From Streptomyces tubercidicus (lineage in GTDB: Bacteria > Actinomycetota > Actinomycetes > Streptomycetales > Streptomycetaceae): DNA of 64,000 nucleotides. The translations under genes were made by a program, and so were the position numbers. Below, piece by piece: positions 56,946 through 64,000 of this stretch. The notes under the pieces were generated by a model that saw only the letters and a program-made list of their open reading frames with translations, ran no database searches and was not told the DNA's origin. Positions within the stretch are counted from its first letter, which is position 1; every line of letters begins with the position of its first letter. Location of the stretch: positions 2,418,001-2,482,000 of the forward strand of contig NZ_CP114205.1 of the NCBI RefSeq assembly GCF_027497495.1, given 5' to 3'.

Positions 56946-57677
56946 TCAGGAGCGGTTCGGGGGGCGGAGGGCGAACGGTTCCAACAGGAGCGCCAGGGCG
57001 AGCAGGGCGGCCGCCAGGAACCAGCCGCCGAGGACATCGCCGGGCCAGTGGACGCCCAGGTAGATGCGGGTGAGGCCGACTCCGGCGGCCCAGAGGGCGA
57101 GCACCACGCACCAGGTGCGGGCCACGGCGGGGCGGGCGCGGCGGGCGATGCCCCAGGCCAGGATTCCGGCCGCCAGCAGGGAGGTGGTGGCGTGGCCGGA
57201 GGGGAACGCGTATCCGGAGGCGGTTCCGGCCCAGTCGGTGGCCGGGGGACGGGGGCGGGCGAGGAGTTCCATCAGGCCGTAGCGGATCGCCTGGCCGACG
57301 GCGAGGACGACGACGGCGCAGCTCACCGCGCGCAGCCGGCCGCGCGCCCGCCGTCCGGCCAGCAGACCGGCGAGCACCGCCATCAGATACGGGACCGGGC
57401 CGCTGCCGGTGGCGGTCAGCGCCCGGGCCATGGAGCGCGCGGGCTCCCCGCGGTGGGCGACGGACCAGCGGACGGCGGCCTGTTCGGCGGCGAGCGGGGC
57501 GCCGTGCCGTACGGACACGGCCAGGGCGGTGGCGGCGAAGAGTGCCGCGCAGAGGGCGGCGAAGGTAACGAGCGGGGCGGTGGGGCGGCGGGGGATCGGG
57601 AGTTCCGGCTGCGGCTCCGGCCGTGGCTGCTCCCCCGGTGGCCCCGGGGGTTCCGGTTCCGGGCCGGGCGGCGTCAC
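56946..57677 (-). CDS. PAP2-family membrane phosphatase
   Basis: A ~243-residue type-2 phosphatidic-acid phosphatase with about six helices. Three motifs are present: ARPRPP (K-x6-RP-like, Lys replaced), PSGHATTS, and TRIYLGVHWPGDVLGG with the catalytic His and Asp. It should dephosphorylate a lipid or prenyl phosphate at the membrane. A Pro/Glu-rich cytoplasmic tail precedes helix 1. The start is uncertain; GTG 57677 is used and longer forms are possible. It is divergent from the blaI-like gene, with operators at 57899-57935. Confidence 0.75.
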   Translation of the reverse strand: MTPPGPEPEPPGPPGEQPRPEPQPELPIPRRPTAPLVTFAALCAALFAATALAVSVRHGAPLAAEQAAVRWSVAHRGEPARSMARALTATGSGPVPYLMAVLAGLLAGRRARGRLRAVSCAVVVLAVGQAIRYGLMELLARPRPPATDWAGTASGYAFPSGHATTSLLAAGILAWGIARRARPAVARTWCVVLALWAAGVGLTRIYLGVHWPGDVLGGWFLAAALLALALLLEPFALRPPNRS

Positions 57678-57898
57678 CGGGTGGCCGCCAGGGGGCGCGG
57701 CCGGGTGGTGCGTGGACCTGTCGTGGAGCGCCGCGGGATGGTGATGTGGGGCGCTCGGGATGCCGTGGGCAGGGGGTCGGGGCGGTGCCCGTTCATGGCC
57801 TTGGCAACCGCTGTCACCTGCGGAAAGGCGGCGGCTGCTGGCATGTCGGCGGGCCCTCTCATAATGGGTTGCGGGCCTGCTGTGCGGTCGGCCCGACC

Positions 57899-57935
57899 GA
57901 CTACAGCTACGTAGACGGTCTACGCACTGTAGATG
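57899..57935. promoter_or_regulatory. BlaI-type operators between PAP2 and blaI-like genes
   Basis: GACTAC-AGCTAC-GTAGAC (57899-57916) and GTCTAC-GCACT-GTAGAT (57918-57934) lie end to end, the second with a 5-bp rather than 6-bp spacer. Between them GTAGACGGTCTAC makes a third, overlapping palindrome. They sit 23-60 bp before the blaI-like start, so autoregulation is likely, and the divergent PAP2 gene is a candidate target. Confidence 0.7.
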
Positions 57936-57957
57936 ACGAAGTGGTGGAGGGCGTTCC

Positions 57958-58374
57958 ATGGCGGAGACACCACCCGTGCCGCGGCGCCCGCCCGGCGAGC
58001 TGGAGGCGAGCGTACTCGGGGCGCTCTGGGCGGCCGAGGGCCCGCTGAGCGCCGCCGAGGTGCAGAGCGCGCTGGGCGGACAGCTCGCGCGCACCACCAT
58101 CACCACGATCCTCACCCGGCTGCACGACAAGGGGGCCGTATCCCGCTCCCGTGCCGGCCGTGGCTTCGCCTACTCGCCCATACAGGACTCCGCGGGCCTG
58201 ACCGCCCGGCGGATGCGCAGCGAACTCGACAAACAGGACGACCGCAGTACGGCACTCGCCCGCTTCGTCTCCCAACTGACCAGTGAGGATGAGCAGTTGC
58301 TGCGGGTTCTCCTGGCGGGGGCGGAGGGCGGCGCTCCCGAGGGGCCGCAGCCCGGTCCGGGGGACGCCCTATGA
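57958..58374 (+). CDS. BlaI/MecI/CopY-family repressor
   Basis: A 138-residue winged-helix repressor. DNA-binding part: EASVLGALWAAEGPLSAAEVQ, then the recognition helix RTTITTILTRLHDKGAVSRSR. The C-terminal dimerisation helices contain RMRSELDKQDDRSTALARFVSQL. Classical BlaI is inactivated by proteolysis triggered by the M56 peptidase BlaR1. No blaR1-like gene follows; only a 4-codon ORF overlaps its stop (MTGP). It may be controlled by another protease or ligand. RBS GGTGGAGG precedes the ATG. Confidence 0.9.
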   Translation: MAETPPVPRRPPGELEASVLGALWAAEGPLSAAEVQSALGGQLARTTITTILTRLHDKGAVSRSRAGRGFAYSPIQDSAGLTARRMRSELDKQDDRSTALARFVSQLTSEDEQLLRVLLAGAEGGAPEGPQPGPGDAL

Positions 58375-58381
58375 CCGGCCC

Positions 58382-59977
58382 CTAAGAACCCGCCCCGTTC
58401 TCCATGTGGGCCCCGCCGGGACCCATGGCGCTCCCCTGGCCCGTGCCCGTGCCCGTGCCGACCGTGAACCCCAGCGTGGCGCCGCCTCCGGGGCGGTGGG
58501 TGGCGAAGGCGTGGCCGCCGTGGGCGGTGGCGATTTCGCGGACGATGGCGAGGCCGAGGCCGGAGCCGGGGAGGCCGCGGGCGGCCGCGGCGCGGTAGAA
58601 GCGGTCGAAGACGCGGGTGAGATCGGCGTCCGCGATACCGGGGCCGCGGTCCAGGACCTCGACCCGGGCGCCGGTGACCACGACCTCGATCGGCTCCGTG
58701 CCGCCCGCGTCGAACTTGGCGGCGTTCTCCAGCAGGTTCGTGAGCGCACGGTTCAGCGCGGCGGGGCGTCCCTCGACCACCGCCGGGCGCACGGTCCGTA
58801 CGGTGATCTCGCGGCCGGTGCGGCGGCGGGCCGAGGCGGCCGCCTTCTCCGCGACCTCGGCCAGACCCACCTCGGCGAGCGGATCGTCGTCGCGCGTTCC
58901 GGCGGCCAGATCCACCAGCTCGTTGACCAGATCGCTGAGTTCCCGGGCCTCGCCCCCCAGATCGGCCAACAGCTCCTCGCGGGCGTCCGGCGGCAGTTCG
59001 TCGAACCGTTTCAGCAGGGAGATGTTCGTGCGGAGCGAGGTCAGCGGGGTGCGCAGCTCGTGTCCGGCGTCCTGGACGAGGCGCTGCTGGTCCTGGACGG
59101 CGCTGGCCAGCCGGCCGAGCATGTCGTCGAAGGCGCGCCCGAGCCGGGCGACCTCGTCGCGCCCGGCCACCGGGACCGGGACGTCCAGCCGCCCGTGCTC
59201 CGCCACGCTCTCGGCGACCGCGGTCAGCCGCACCAGCCGGCCGGTGATCCGGCGCGCCAGCCACCAGCCGCCCGTCCCGGCCAGCGCGATGACGGCGGCG
59301 GCCAGCAGGGCGGTGCGCTGCTGGAGCGCGGAGAGCAGATCCTCGGTCTCGCTGAACTTCTGGGCGACCTGGACCGCCCCGCGGCCGCCGCCGAGCGCGA
59401 CGGTCGCGACGTGGTATTCCTCGTCGCCGATGTCCGCCTCCCGCTCCGCATACGCGCCCGCCCGGTCGTCGTCGGCGATCCGGCGTTCCACGGCACCGGC
59501 CGGCAGCACCGGGCTCCCCCGCTCCACGATCCGGCCGCCCGCGCCCAGGAGCTGCACCTCGGTACGGCTGGGCCGGGTGAGATCATCGCGCGGCCCGTCA
59601 TGGTCGGGGTCGGCGGTCGCGTAGTCGGCGGGCCGGAACGGCTTCTCCTGGACCTGGGTGCGCAGATCCCGTACGACCTGCGAGAACACCGATTTCTCAT
59701 CGACGCGTACCAGCCGGGCCGCCGCGTCGTAGCTGAGGAATCCGACGAGGACGGTCACCGCGGCGGCCCCGGCGGCGAACGCCACCGCGAAGGCGGTGCG
59801 CAGACTGGCGGGCCTGCGGGTGCGCACCCAGGCCGCCGACCCGCCGCGCCGCCAGGAGCGCAGCCGGGAGCGGAGCCAGGAAGGCAGGTGGCGGCTCAGG
59901 CGGGAGCACAGGCGAGAGAGCAGCCGGGGGTGCCTGGCACGCGGCCCGGTCCCGGTGCGCTCGTCCCGTCCCGCCAC
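58382..59977 (-). CDS. Sensor histidine kinase (HAMP type)
   Basis: A 531-residue membrane sensor kinase. After a basic N-terminus, TM1 lies at ~65-85, an extracytoplasmic sensor domain follows, then TM2 ([19 protein letters not shown]), HAMP, HisKA with phospho-acceptor His in [14 protein letters not shown], and HATPase_c with [17 protein letters not shown] and [12 protein letters not shown]. The stretch after ATP lid is Gly/Thr/Met-rich. It lies 1 bp after its cognate response-regulator gene stop. Overall similarity is closest to MprB-type kinases, which sense envelope stress; that assignment is tentative. Confidence 0.92.
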   Translation of the reverse strand: MAGRDERTGTGPRARHPRLLSRLCSRLSRHLPSWLRSRLRSWRRGGSAAWVRTRRPASLRTAFAVAFAAGAAAVTVLVGFLSYDAAARLVRVDEKSVFSQVVRDLRTQVQEKPFRPADYATADPDHDGPRDDLTRPSRTEVQLLGAGGRIVERGSPVLPAGAVERRIADDDRAGAYAEREADIGDEEYHVATVALGGGRGAVQVAQKFSETEDLLSALQQRTALLAAAVIALAGTGGWWLARRITGRLVRLTAVAESVAEHGRLDVPVPVAGRDEVARLGRAFDDMLGRLASAVQDQQRLVQDAGHELRTPLTSLRTNISLLKRFDELPPDAREELLADLGGEARELSDLVNELVDLAAGTRDDDPLAEVGLAEVAEKAAASARRRTGREITVRTVRPAVVEGRPAALNRALTNLLENAAKFDAGGTEPIEVVVTGARVEVLDRGPGIADADLTRVFDRFYRAAAARGLPGSGLGLAIVREIATAHGGHAFATHRPGGGATLGFTVGTGTGTGQGSAMGPGGAHMENGAGS

Positions 59978-59978
59978 C

Positions 59979-60770
59979 TCAGTCCTCCCTCAGCACATAG
60001 CCGACGCCACGCACCGTATGGATCAGCGGCCGGCTGCCGGGGACGTCGACCTTGCGGCGCAGATAGCCCACGTACACCGCGAGGTTCTTCGAGCCCGGAC
60101 CGAAGTCGTAGCCCCAGATCCGGTCGTAGATCGTCGAATGGTCGAGCACGATCCCGGCGTTCCGGGCCAGCAGTTCCAGCAGCTCGAACTCGGTCCGGGT
60201 CAGCTCCAGCTCCCGCTCGCCGCGCCAGGCACGGCGCGAGGGGCCGTCGATCCGCAGATCCGCCGCCTCGACGACTCCGCTGTCCGCCACCAGTGCCTCG
60301 TACGCCCCGCCGGCCTCCGCGGACCCACCCGCCTCGCCGTTCTCATCGGCACCGTCGGGACCGGCCGCCTGCCCGCCGCCGTCGGCCGCCCCGGCCGAGC
60401 CGGCCGTCGACCGCCGCAGCAGCGCCCGCAGCCGGGCGAAGACCTCCTCGACCTCGAACGGCTTGACCACGTAGTCGTCCGCCCCGGCGTCCAGTCCGGC
60501 GATCCGGTCCGCGGTCTCGACCCGGGCGGTGAGCATCAGGATCGGGGTGCGGTCCTGCTCGGCCCGCAGCACCTGGCACACCTGGAGCCCGTCGATGCCC
60601 GGCATCATCACGTCCAGCAGGATCACATCCGGCCGCTCGCGGTGGGCGGCGGCCAGCGCCTGGATGCCGTCGGCGACGGCCGTGACCTGGTACCCCTCCA
60701 GGGTCAGGGCACGCTCCAGCGCGGTACGGATGGGGCGGTCGTCCTCGGCGAGCAGTACGGAATGGGTCAC
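59979..60770 (-). CDS. OmpR-family response regulator (MprA-like)
   Basis: A ~263-residue regulator. The receiver domain has acidic pair EDD near the start, phospho-acceptor Asp in [10 protein letters not shown] and Lys in DYVVKPF. A winged-helix DNA-binding domain follows with [13 protein letters not shown] and [13 protein letters not shown]. Between them lies an unusually long Gly/Ala/Asp-rich linker of ~45 residues (~122-165). The GTG at 60770 gives a normal receiver start. The kinase gene follows at once. Direct repeats 60-100 bp upstream fit autoregulation. Confidence 0.9.
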   Translation of the reverse strand: MTHSVLLAEDDRPIRTALERALTLEGYQVTAVADGIQALAAAHRERPDVILLDVMMPGIDGLQVCQVLRAEQDRTPILMLTARVETADRIAGLDAGADDYVVKPFEVEEVFARLRALLRRSTAGSAGAADGGGQAAGPDGADENGEAGGSAEAGGAYEALVADSGVVEAADLRIDGPSRRAWRGERELELTRTEFELLELLARNAGIVLDHSTIYDRIWGYDFGPGSKNLAVYVGYLRRKVDVPGSRPLIHTVRGVGYVLRED

Positions 60771-60829
60771 CCGGCAAGTCTGCCAAGAGTCCGGCGGTGC
60801 GCTGACGGGCGGCCGGTGGGGCGGCGGCT

Positions 60830-60873
60830 TTCTTACCCGGCTCTCACCCCTGGTTCTTACCGGGCTCTCACCC
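60830..60873 (-). promoter_or_regulatory. Phased direct repeats upstream of the response-regulator gene
   Basis: On the minus strand GGTGAGA, GGTAAGA, GGTGAGA, GGTAAGA start at 11-, 13- and 11-bp steps. The two 20-bp copies TTCTTACC-GGCTCTCACCC (plus strand) are 24 bp apart. An 11-bp step between half-sites is typical of OmpR/PhoB dimers. The site is 60-103 bp before the GTG of the response regulator and also faces the glycosyltransferase gene. Confidence 0.6.
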
Positions 60874-61003
60874 GGGCCACGCCATCGGCTTACCCCGTGA
60901 CGACACGGTGGCCGAGTGCCGGACGGGCCGGTCGCGGCCACCATCCGCGCAGGTACCGGCCGGTCGGAATCATTCGGCACACCCGGGGAAGACACCACAC
61001 CGC

Positions 61004-62224
61004 ATGAAGATCACCCTGCTGTTGCACAACGCCTACGCCATCGGCGGCACCGTCCGCACCACCCTCAACCTCGCCGCCGCGCTCGCCGACCGGCACGACG
61101 TCGAGATCGTCTCGATGCTGAGACACCGCGAGGTCCCGCGGTTCACCGTGGACCCCCGGGTGCGGCTGGTCCCGCTGGTGGACACCCGGGTCGGCAGCGA
61201 CGACATGGCCGATCCGCTGTTCGGCGAACCCGCGCAGGACTTCCCGCTCGCGGAGAAGCGGCACCACCAATACAGCCGGCTGGTCGACGTCCGCGCCGCG
61301 GAGCTGCTGCGCACCACCGACGCGGACATACTGATCGGCACCCGGCCCGGCATCAATGTCTACCTGGCGCGGTTCGGACCCCATCGGGCACTGCGGATCG
61401 CCCAGGAGCACCTCCGGCACGACGCCCACAGCAAACGGCTCCGCGCCGAACTCGCCCGCCATTACCGGACGTTGGACGCCGTGGTCACCACCACCGAGGC
61501 GGATGCCGCCGTCTACCGCGCGCGGATGCCGCTGCCCGGCGTACGCGTCCTGGCGGTGCCCAACATCGTGCCCGCGCCGGACGGGCCGCCGTCCGAGGGC
61601 ACCTCGAAGGTGATCGCGGCGGCCGGCCGGCTGGTCCGCGGCAAGCGCTTCGACCTGCTGATCGAGGCGTTCTCCGCGGTCGCCGCCAAGCACCCCGACT
61701 GGCGGTTGCGGATACACGGCGGCGGCGCCGAACGGGCGCAGCTCCAGGGGCTGATCGACGGGCTCGGGCTGGGCGGGCAGGCGGAGCTGACCGGGCCGCG
61801 CTCGCCGATCGAGGCGGAGTTCGCCAAGGCGTCGATCGTCGCCTCGGCCTCGGACGCCGAGTCGTTCGGCATGACCATCGTCGAGGCGATGCGCTGCGGG
61901 GTACCCGTCGTCAGCACCGACTGCCCGCTGGGCCCGGCCGAGATCATCCACGACGGTACGGACGGGCTGCTGGTGCCGCGCGGCGACGGCCCGGCGCTGA
62001 CCGAGGCGCTGCTCACCCTCATCGAGGAGCCCGAGCGCCGCCGCACGATGGCCGAGCGCGCGCTGCAGAGCTCACACCGCTACGACCCGGAGCCGATCGC
62101 CGAGCGCTATCAACTCCTGTTCGGGGAACTGCGGTCGACGCGCGGACGGCGGGCCCGGCAACGTGCCCTGGCGAACGCCCGCGCCCGCGCACGACGGCTG
62201 CTGCGACGCGCCCTGCGACGCTGA
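61004..62224 (+). CDS. GT4-type glycosyltransferase
   Basis: A 406-residue GT-B fold glycosyltransferase of family 4. The N-domain has NAYAIGGTVRTTLNLAA, and the C-domain has AAGRLVRGKRFDLLIEAF, the nucleotide-sugar motif SDAESFGMTIVEAMRCG (E-x7-E), and GTDGLLVPRGD. It ends in an Arg-rich tail. Substrate unknown; similar single genes act on cell-surface or teichoic-type polymers. It lies divergent from the two-component genes and may be a target of that regulator. Confidence 0.9.
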   Translation: MKITLLLHNAYAIGGTVRTTLNLAAALADRHDVEIVSMLRHREVPRFTVDPRVRLVPLVDTRVGSDDMADPLFGEPAQDFPLAEKRHHQYSRLVDVRAAELLRTTDADILIGTRPGINVYLARFGPHRALRIAQEHLRHDAHSKRLRAELARHYRTLDAVVTTTEADAAVYRARMPLPGVRVLAVPNIVPAPDGPPSEGTSKVIAAAGRLVRGKRFDLLIEAFSAVAAKHPDWRLRIHGGGAERAQLQGLIDGLGLGGQAELTGPRSPIEAEFAKASIVASASDAESFGMTIVEAMRCGVPVVSTDCPLGPAEIIHDGTDGLLVPRGDGPALTEALLTLIEEPERRRTMAERALQSSHRYDPEPIAERYQLLFGELRSTRGRRARQRALANARARARRLLRRALRR

Positions 62225-62324
62225 AACACCCTGCCACCACCTCAACTTGACCGCAGGACTAGGAACTTCCCGCCCGGAATGCGGCGTCCCCGGAAGCAAA
62301 GATGCTGAACTGCTGGAAGAAATC

Positions 62325-62386
62325 GGATCACTGGGAACCGGATCAGCGGGAATCTGGATCACCAGGAATCCGGATCACCGGGAACG
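62325..62386 (+). repeat. Four short direct repeats (GGATCA...)
   Basis: Units beginning GGATCA start at 62325, 62340, 62356 and 62372 (15-16-bp spacing), each GGATCA-CNGGGAA-like. They lie in the 376-bp gap between the glycosyltransferase and GH25 genes. The gap has no convincing gene. The repeats are unequal and few, so CRISPR is excluded; they may be a regulator-binding cluster or slippage product. Confidence 0.7.
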
Positions 62387-62600
62387 GAGCAGGGCACGGC
62401 GCACGCGCGCTTCGCACGGCGCTTCGCAGGGAATAGCAGAGGGGACGCCGAAACACTGGATCCCGGTTCCGGATCGATCACGAAATCGGCGCATCGCGGA
62501 ACGCGCCACTTCACGGAACGTCCGGAACACGCAGCAACACAGGTGACGCTTCGAGCAGTTGACGCTTCGAATCCGCAGGTCCGACGGCAGGAGGCCGCTC

Positions 62601-63155
62601 ATGCTGCACGGTGTCGATGTCAGCTCCCACAACACCTCGTATTCCACCGCGGGGCTGGATTTCGTTTTCGTCAAGGCCACCGAAGGCCGCTCCTACATCA
62701 ACCCGAACCAGTCCGCACAGGCGTCAAAGGCACGTAAAGCGGGCTGTGTGGTGGGTTTCTACCACTTTCTGTGGCCGGGCAATATCGCCGCCCAGGCGGA
62801 ATACTTCGTCGAGAAGTGCGCCTCGGTCCAGGGCGACATTCTGGCCTGCGACTGGGAACGCACCGGCGAGGGGACCTGTGCGAGCAATGCACAGAAAGAT
62901 CAATTCCTGCGCGAGGTGAAGAAGCTGCGCCCCACGCACCGGGTGATGCTCTACTGCAACCGCGACTTCTGGCTCAACCGCGACACCACGTCCTACGCGG
63001 CCGACGGCCTGTGGATCGCCGACTACGTCTCCGCCGGGCACCCGCGGATCAAGGCGAAGTGGCGCATCCATCAGTACACCGACCAGCCGCTGGACAAGGA
63101 CGTCGCGGACTTCTCCAGCAAGGCCGCCCTCAAGAAGTGGGCGCACCCGGCATAA
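62601..63155 (+). CDS. GH25-family muramidase-like protein
   Basis: A 184-residue protein of glycoside hydrolase family 25 (lysozyme/muramidase). N-terminal HGVDVSSHN carries the conserved Asp. The second strand is DFVFVKATEGRSYINP, the catalytic acid region is LACDWERTG (Asp84/Glu86), and the end is WRIHQYTDQPLDKDVADF. It has no signal peptide and no wall-binding repeat, so how it reaches peptidoglycan is unclear. ATG 62601 is chosen for CAGGAGG upstream; the longer frame to 62559 is not preferred. Confidence 0.88.
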   Translation: MLHGVDVSSHNTSYSTAGLDFVFVKATEGRSYINPNQSAQASKARKAGCVVGFYHFLWPGNIAAQAEYFVEKCASVQGDILACDWERTGEGTCASNAQKDQFLREVKKLRPTHRVMLYCNRDFWLNRDTTSYAADGLWIADYVSAGHPRIKAKWRIHQYTDQPLDKDVADFSSKAALKKWAHPA

Positions 63156-63265
63156 GGTTTCCTACCGGCACGCCGATGCGCGCCGCCAGGTACCGCACGC
63201 AGGCGGCGCGGAAACGCTGCGTACGCAGCCCGGAGCAGCGCGTCACCGCTGGTGCGCGACGCGAC

Positions 63266-63307
63266 ACGAGAACACGCAGCACGAGAACACGACGCAGTAC
63301 GAGAACA
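63266..63307 (+). repeat. ACGAGAACA repeats before nadE
   Basis: ACGAGAACA occurs at 63266, 63281 and 63299 (15-18-bp spacing), just before the nadE ribosome-binding site. It could be a regulatory cluster or chance repetition. Confidence 0.5.
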
Positions 63308-63319
63308 AGAGGAGCAGCC

Positions 63320-64000
63320 GTGAGCGACCCGGCGTCGAAGGCCCTGCAGCAGGAGATCGCCCGGGATCTCCAGGTGACCGCGTCCTTCGACGCCGGGCAG
63401 GAGATCGAGCACCGGGTGACCTTCCTCACGGAGCGGCTGACCTCCACGGGCCTGCGCTCGCTGGTTCTCGGCATCAGCGGCGGCGTCGACTCCACGACCA
63501 CGGGCCGGCTCTGCCAGCTCGCAGTGGAGCGGGCGCGCGCGGCCGGCCACGAGGCGACGTTCTACGCGATGCGGCTGCCGTACGGCGTCCAGGCGGACGA
63601 GAAGGACGCCCAGCGGGCGCTGGAGTTCCTCCGCGCCGACCGGGAGCTGACCGTCGACATCCGCCCGGCGAGCGATGCGGCGCTGCAGGCCGCGCTGGAC
63701 GGCGGGCTCGTCTTCCGCGACGCCCACCACCAGGACTTCGTCCAGGGCAACATCAAGGCCCGGCAGCGCATGATCGCGCAGTACGCGGTCGCGGGCGCCC
63801 ATGACGGCCTGGTCGTCGGCACCGACCACGCGGCCGAGGCGGTCTCCGGCTTCTTCACCAAGTTCGGCGACGGCGCGGCCGATGTCGTACCGCTCACCGG
63901 GCTCACCAAGCGCCGGGTACGCGCCGTGGCGGAGGCGCTGGGCGCCCCCGGGGAGCTGGTCCACAAGGTGCCCACGGCCGATCTGGAGACGCTTGACCCG
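63320..64000 (+). CDS. nadE: NAD synthetase, ammonia-dependent (5' part)
   Basis: The first 227 codons of NadE; the gene runs off the window end. NadE amidates deamido-NAD with ammonia and ATP. The PP-loop SGGVDSTT (53-60), VQGNIKARQRMIAQYAVAG, VVGTDHAAEAVSGFFTKFGDG and HKVPTADLE are diagnostic. No glutaminase (CN-hydrolase) domain precedes it, so it is the short ammonia-using type (~275 residues complete). The GTG start has AGAGGAG upstream. It is probably monocistronic. Confidence 0.95.
   Translation, partial: MSDPASKALQQEIARDLQVTASFDAGQEIEHRVTFLTERLTSTGLRSLVLGISGGVDSTTTGRLCQLAVERARAAGHEATFYAMRLPYGVQADEKDAQRALEFLRADRELTVDIRPASDAALQAALDGGLVFRDAHHQDFVQGNIKARQRMIAQYAVAGAHDGLVVGTDHAAEAVSGFFTKFGDGAADVVPLTGLTKRRVRAVAEALGAPGELVHKVPTADLETLDP

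Noticed and set aside
62325..62386. Possible CRISPR array
   Set aside because: Units are 15-16 bp, imperfect and contiguous with no spacers, and no cas genes are present.

Overview
The window is high-GC actinobacterial chromosome. Strong G/C third-position bias, many GTG starts, 4-bp start/stop overlaps, and the families present (DUF397, SARP-type regulators, two SseB-like genes, a gatCAB set with a small gene between gatA and gatB) point to a Streptomyces or close relative. The order gatB-gatA-gatC / GGDEF-EAL / ligA / MetE-like / mnmA / amidase / cysteine desulfurase / oligopeptide ABC operon / gcvT-gcvH-glyA / sdaA matches what I remember of the S. coelicolor SCO5469-SCO5501 region. That comparison is from memory and was not checked. 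I see no tRNA, rRNA, insertion sequence, integrase or CRISPR array.

0-8.9 kb is variable. It holds a GDSL hydrolase, a WhiJ/AbaA-type trio (HATPase anti-sigma-like protein, XRE/DUF5753 regulator, DUF397 protein) with a 9-bp-arm palindrome between the divergent genes, a broken aldo/keto reductase, a secreted tripeptidyl-aminopeptidase-like hydrolase, a Tat lipoprotein with a dimethylformamidase-beta-like fold, a COG4705 membrane protein, and a 5'-truncated LLM oxidoreductase abutting the gatB terminator. 8.9-28.1 kb is mostly housekeeping on the minus strand: gatCAB, a c-di-GMP GGDEF-EAL protein, ligA, a MetE-like protein, a MarR/MFS efflux pair, an SDR, a LOG protein, gdhA, a VC0807-type membrane protein, mnmA, a Tat-exported amidase and a cysteine desulfurase.

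28.4-36.9 kb is the most interesting block: a compact four-gene minus-strand operon. In transcription order it encodes a Trypco1 (CU044_2847-type) protein, a trypsin fused to a VMAP-C-type C-terminus, a MoxR AAA+ ATPase, and a 1604-residue protein joining a vWA domain, a SARP-type winged helix plus BTAD, an NB-ARC STAND NTPase and TPR repeats. It looks like a variant of the vWA-MoxR-VMAP 'ternary' systems that comparative genomics predicts to be biological-conflict (defence or self-recognition) modules.

37-49 kb carries a thioesterase and a TRIC-type channel (divergent), a secreted M1 peptidase, a five-gene Dpp/Opp-type peptide importer, two SseB-like proteins and a small P-loop kinase-like protein. 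49.4-56.2 kb is a glycine/serine module on the plus strand: a tandem glycine riboswitch, gcvT, gcvH, glyA, an APC permease and L-serine dehydratase. Together they would turn excess glycine into one-carbon units, serine and pyruvate. 56.2-64 kb holds a small hypothetical gene, a PAP2 phosphatase divergent from a BlaI-type repressor, an MprAB-like two-component system with phased direct repeats upstream, a GT4 glycosyltransferase, a GH25 muramidase and the 5' part of nadE, cut by the window end. The BlaI-type operator at 57.9 kb also occurs, in a near-perfect copy, at 7.1 kb, which suggests a small regulon.
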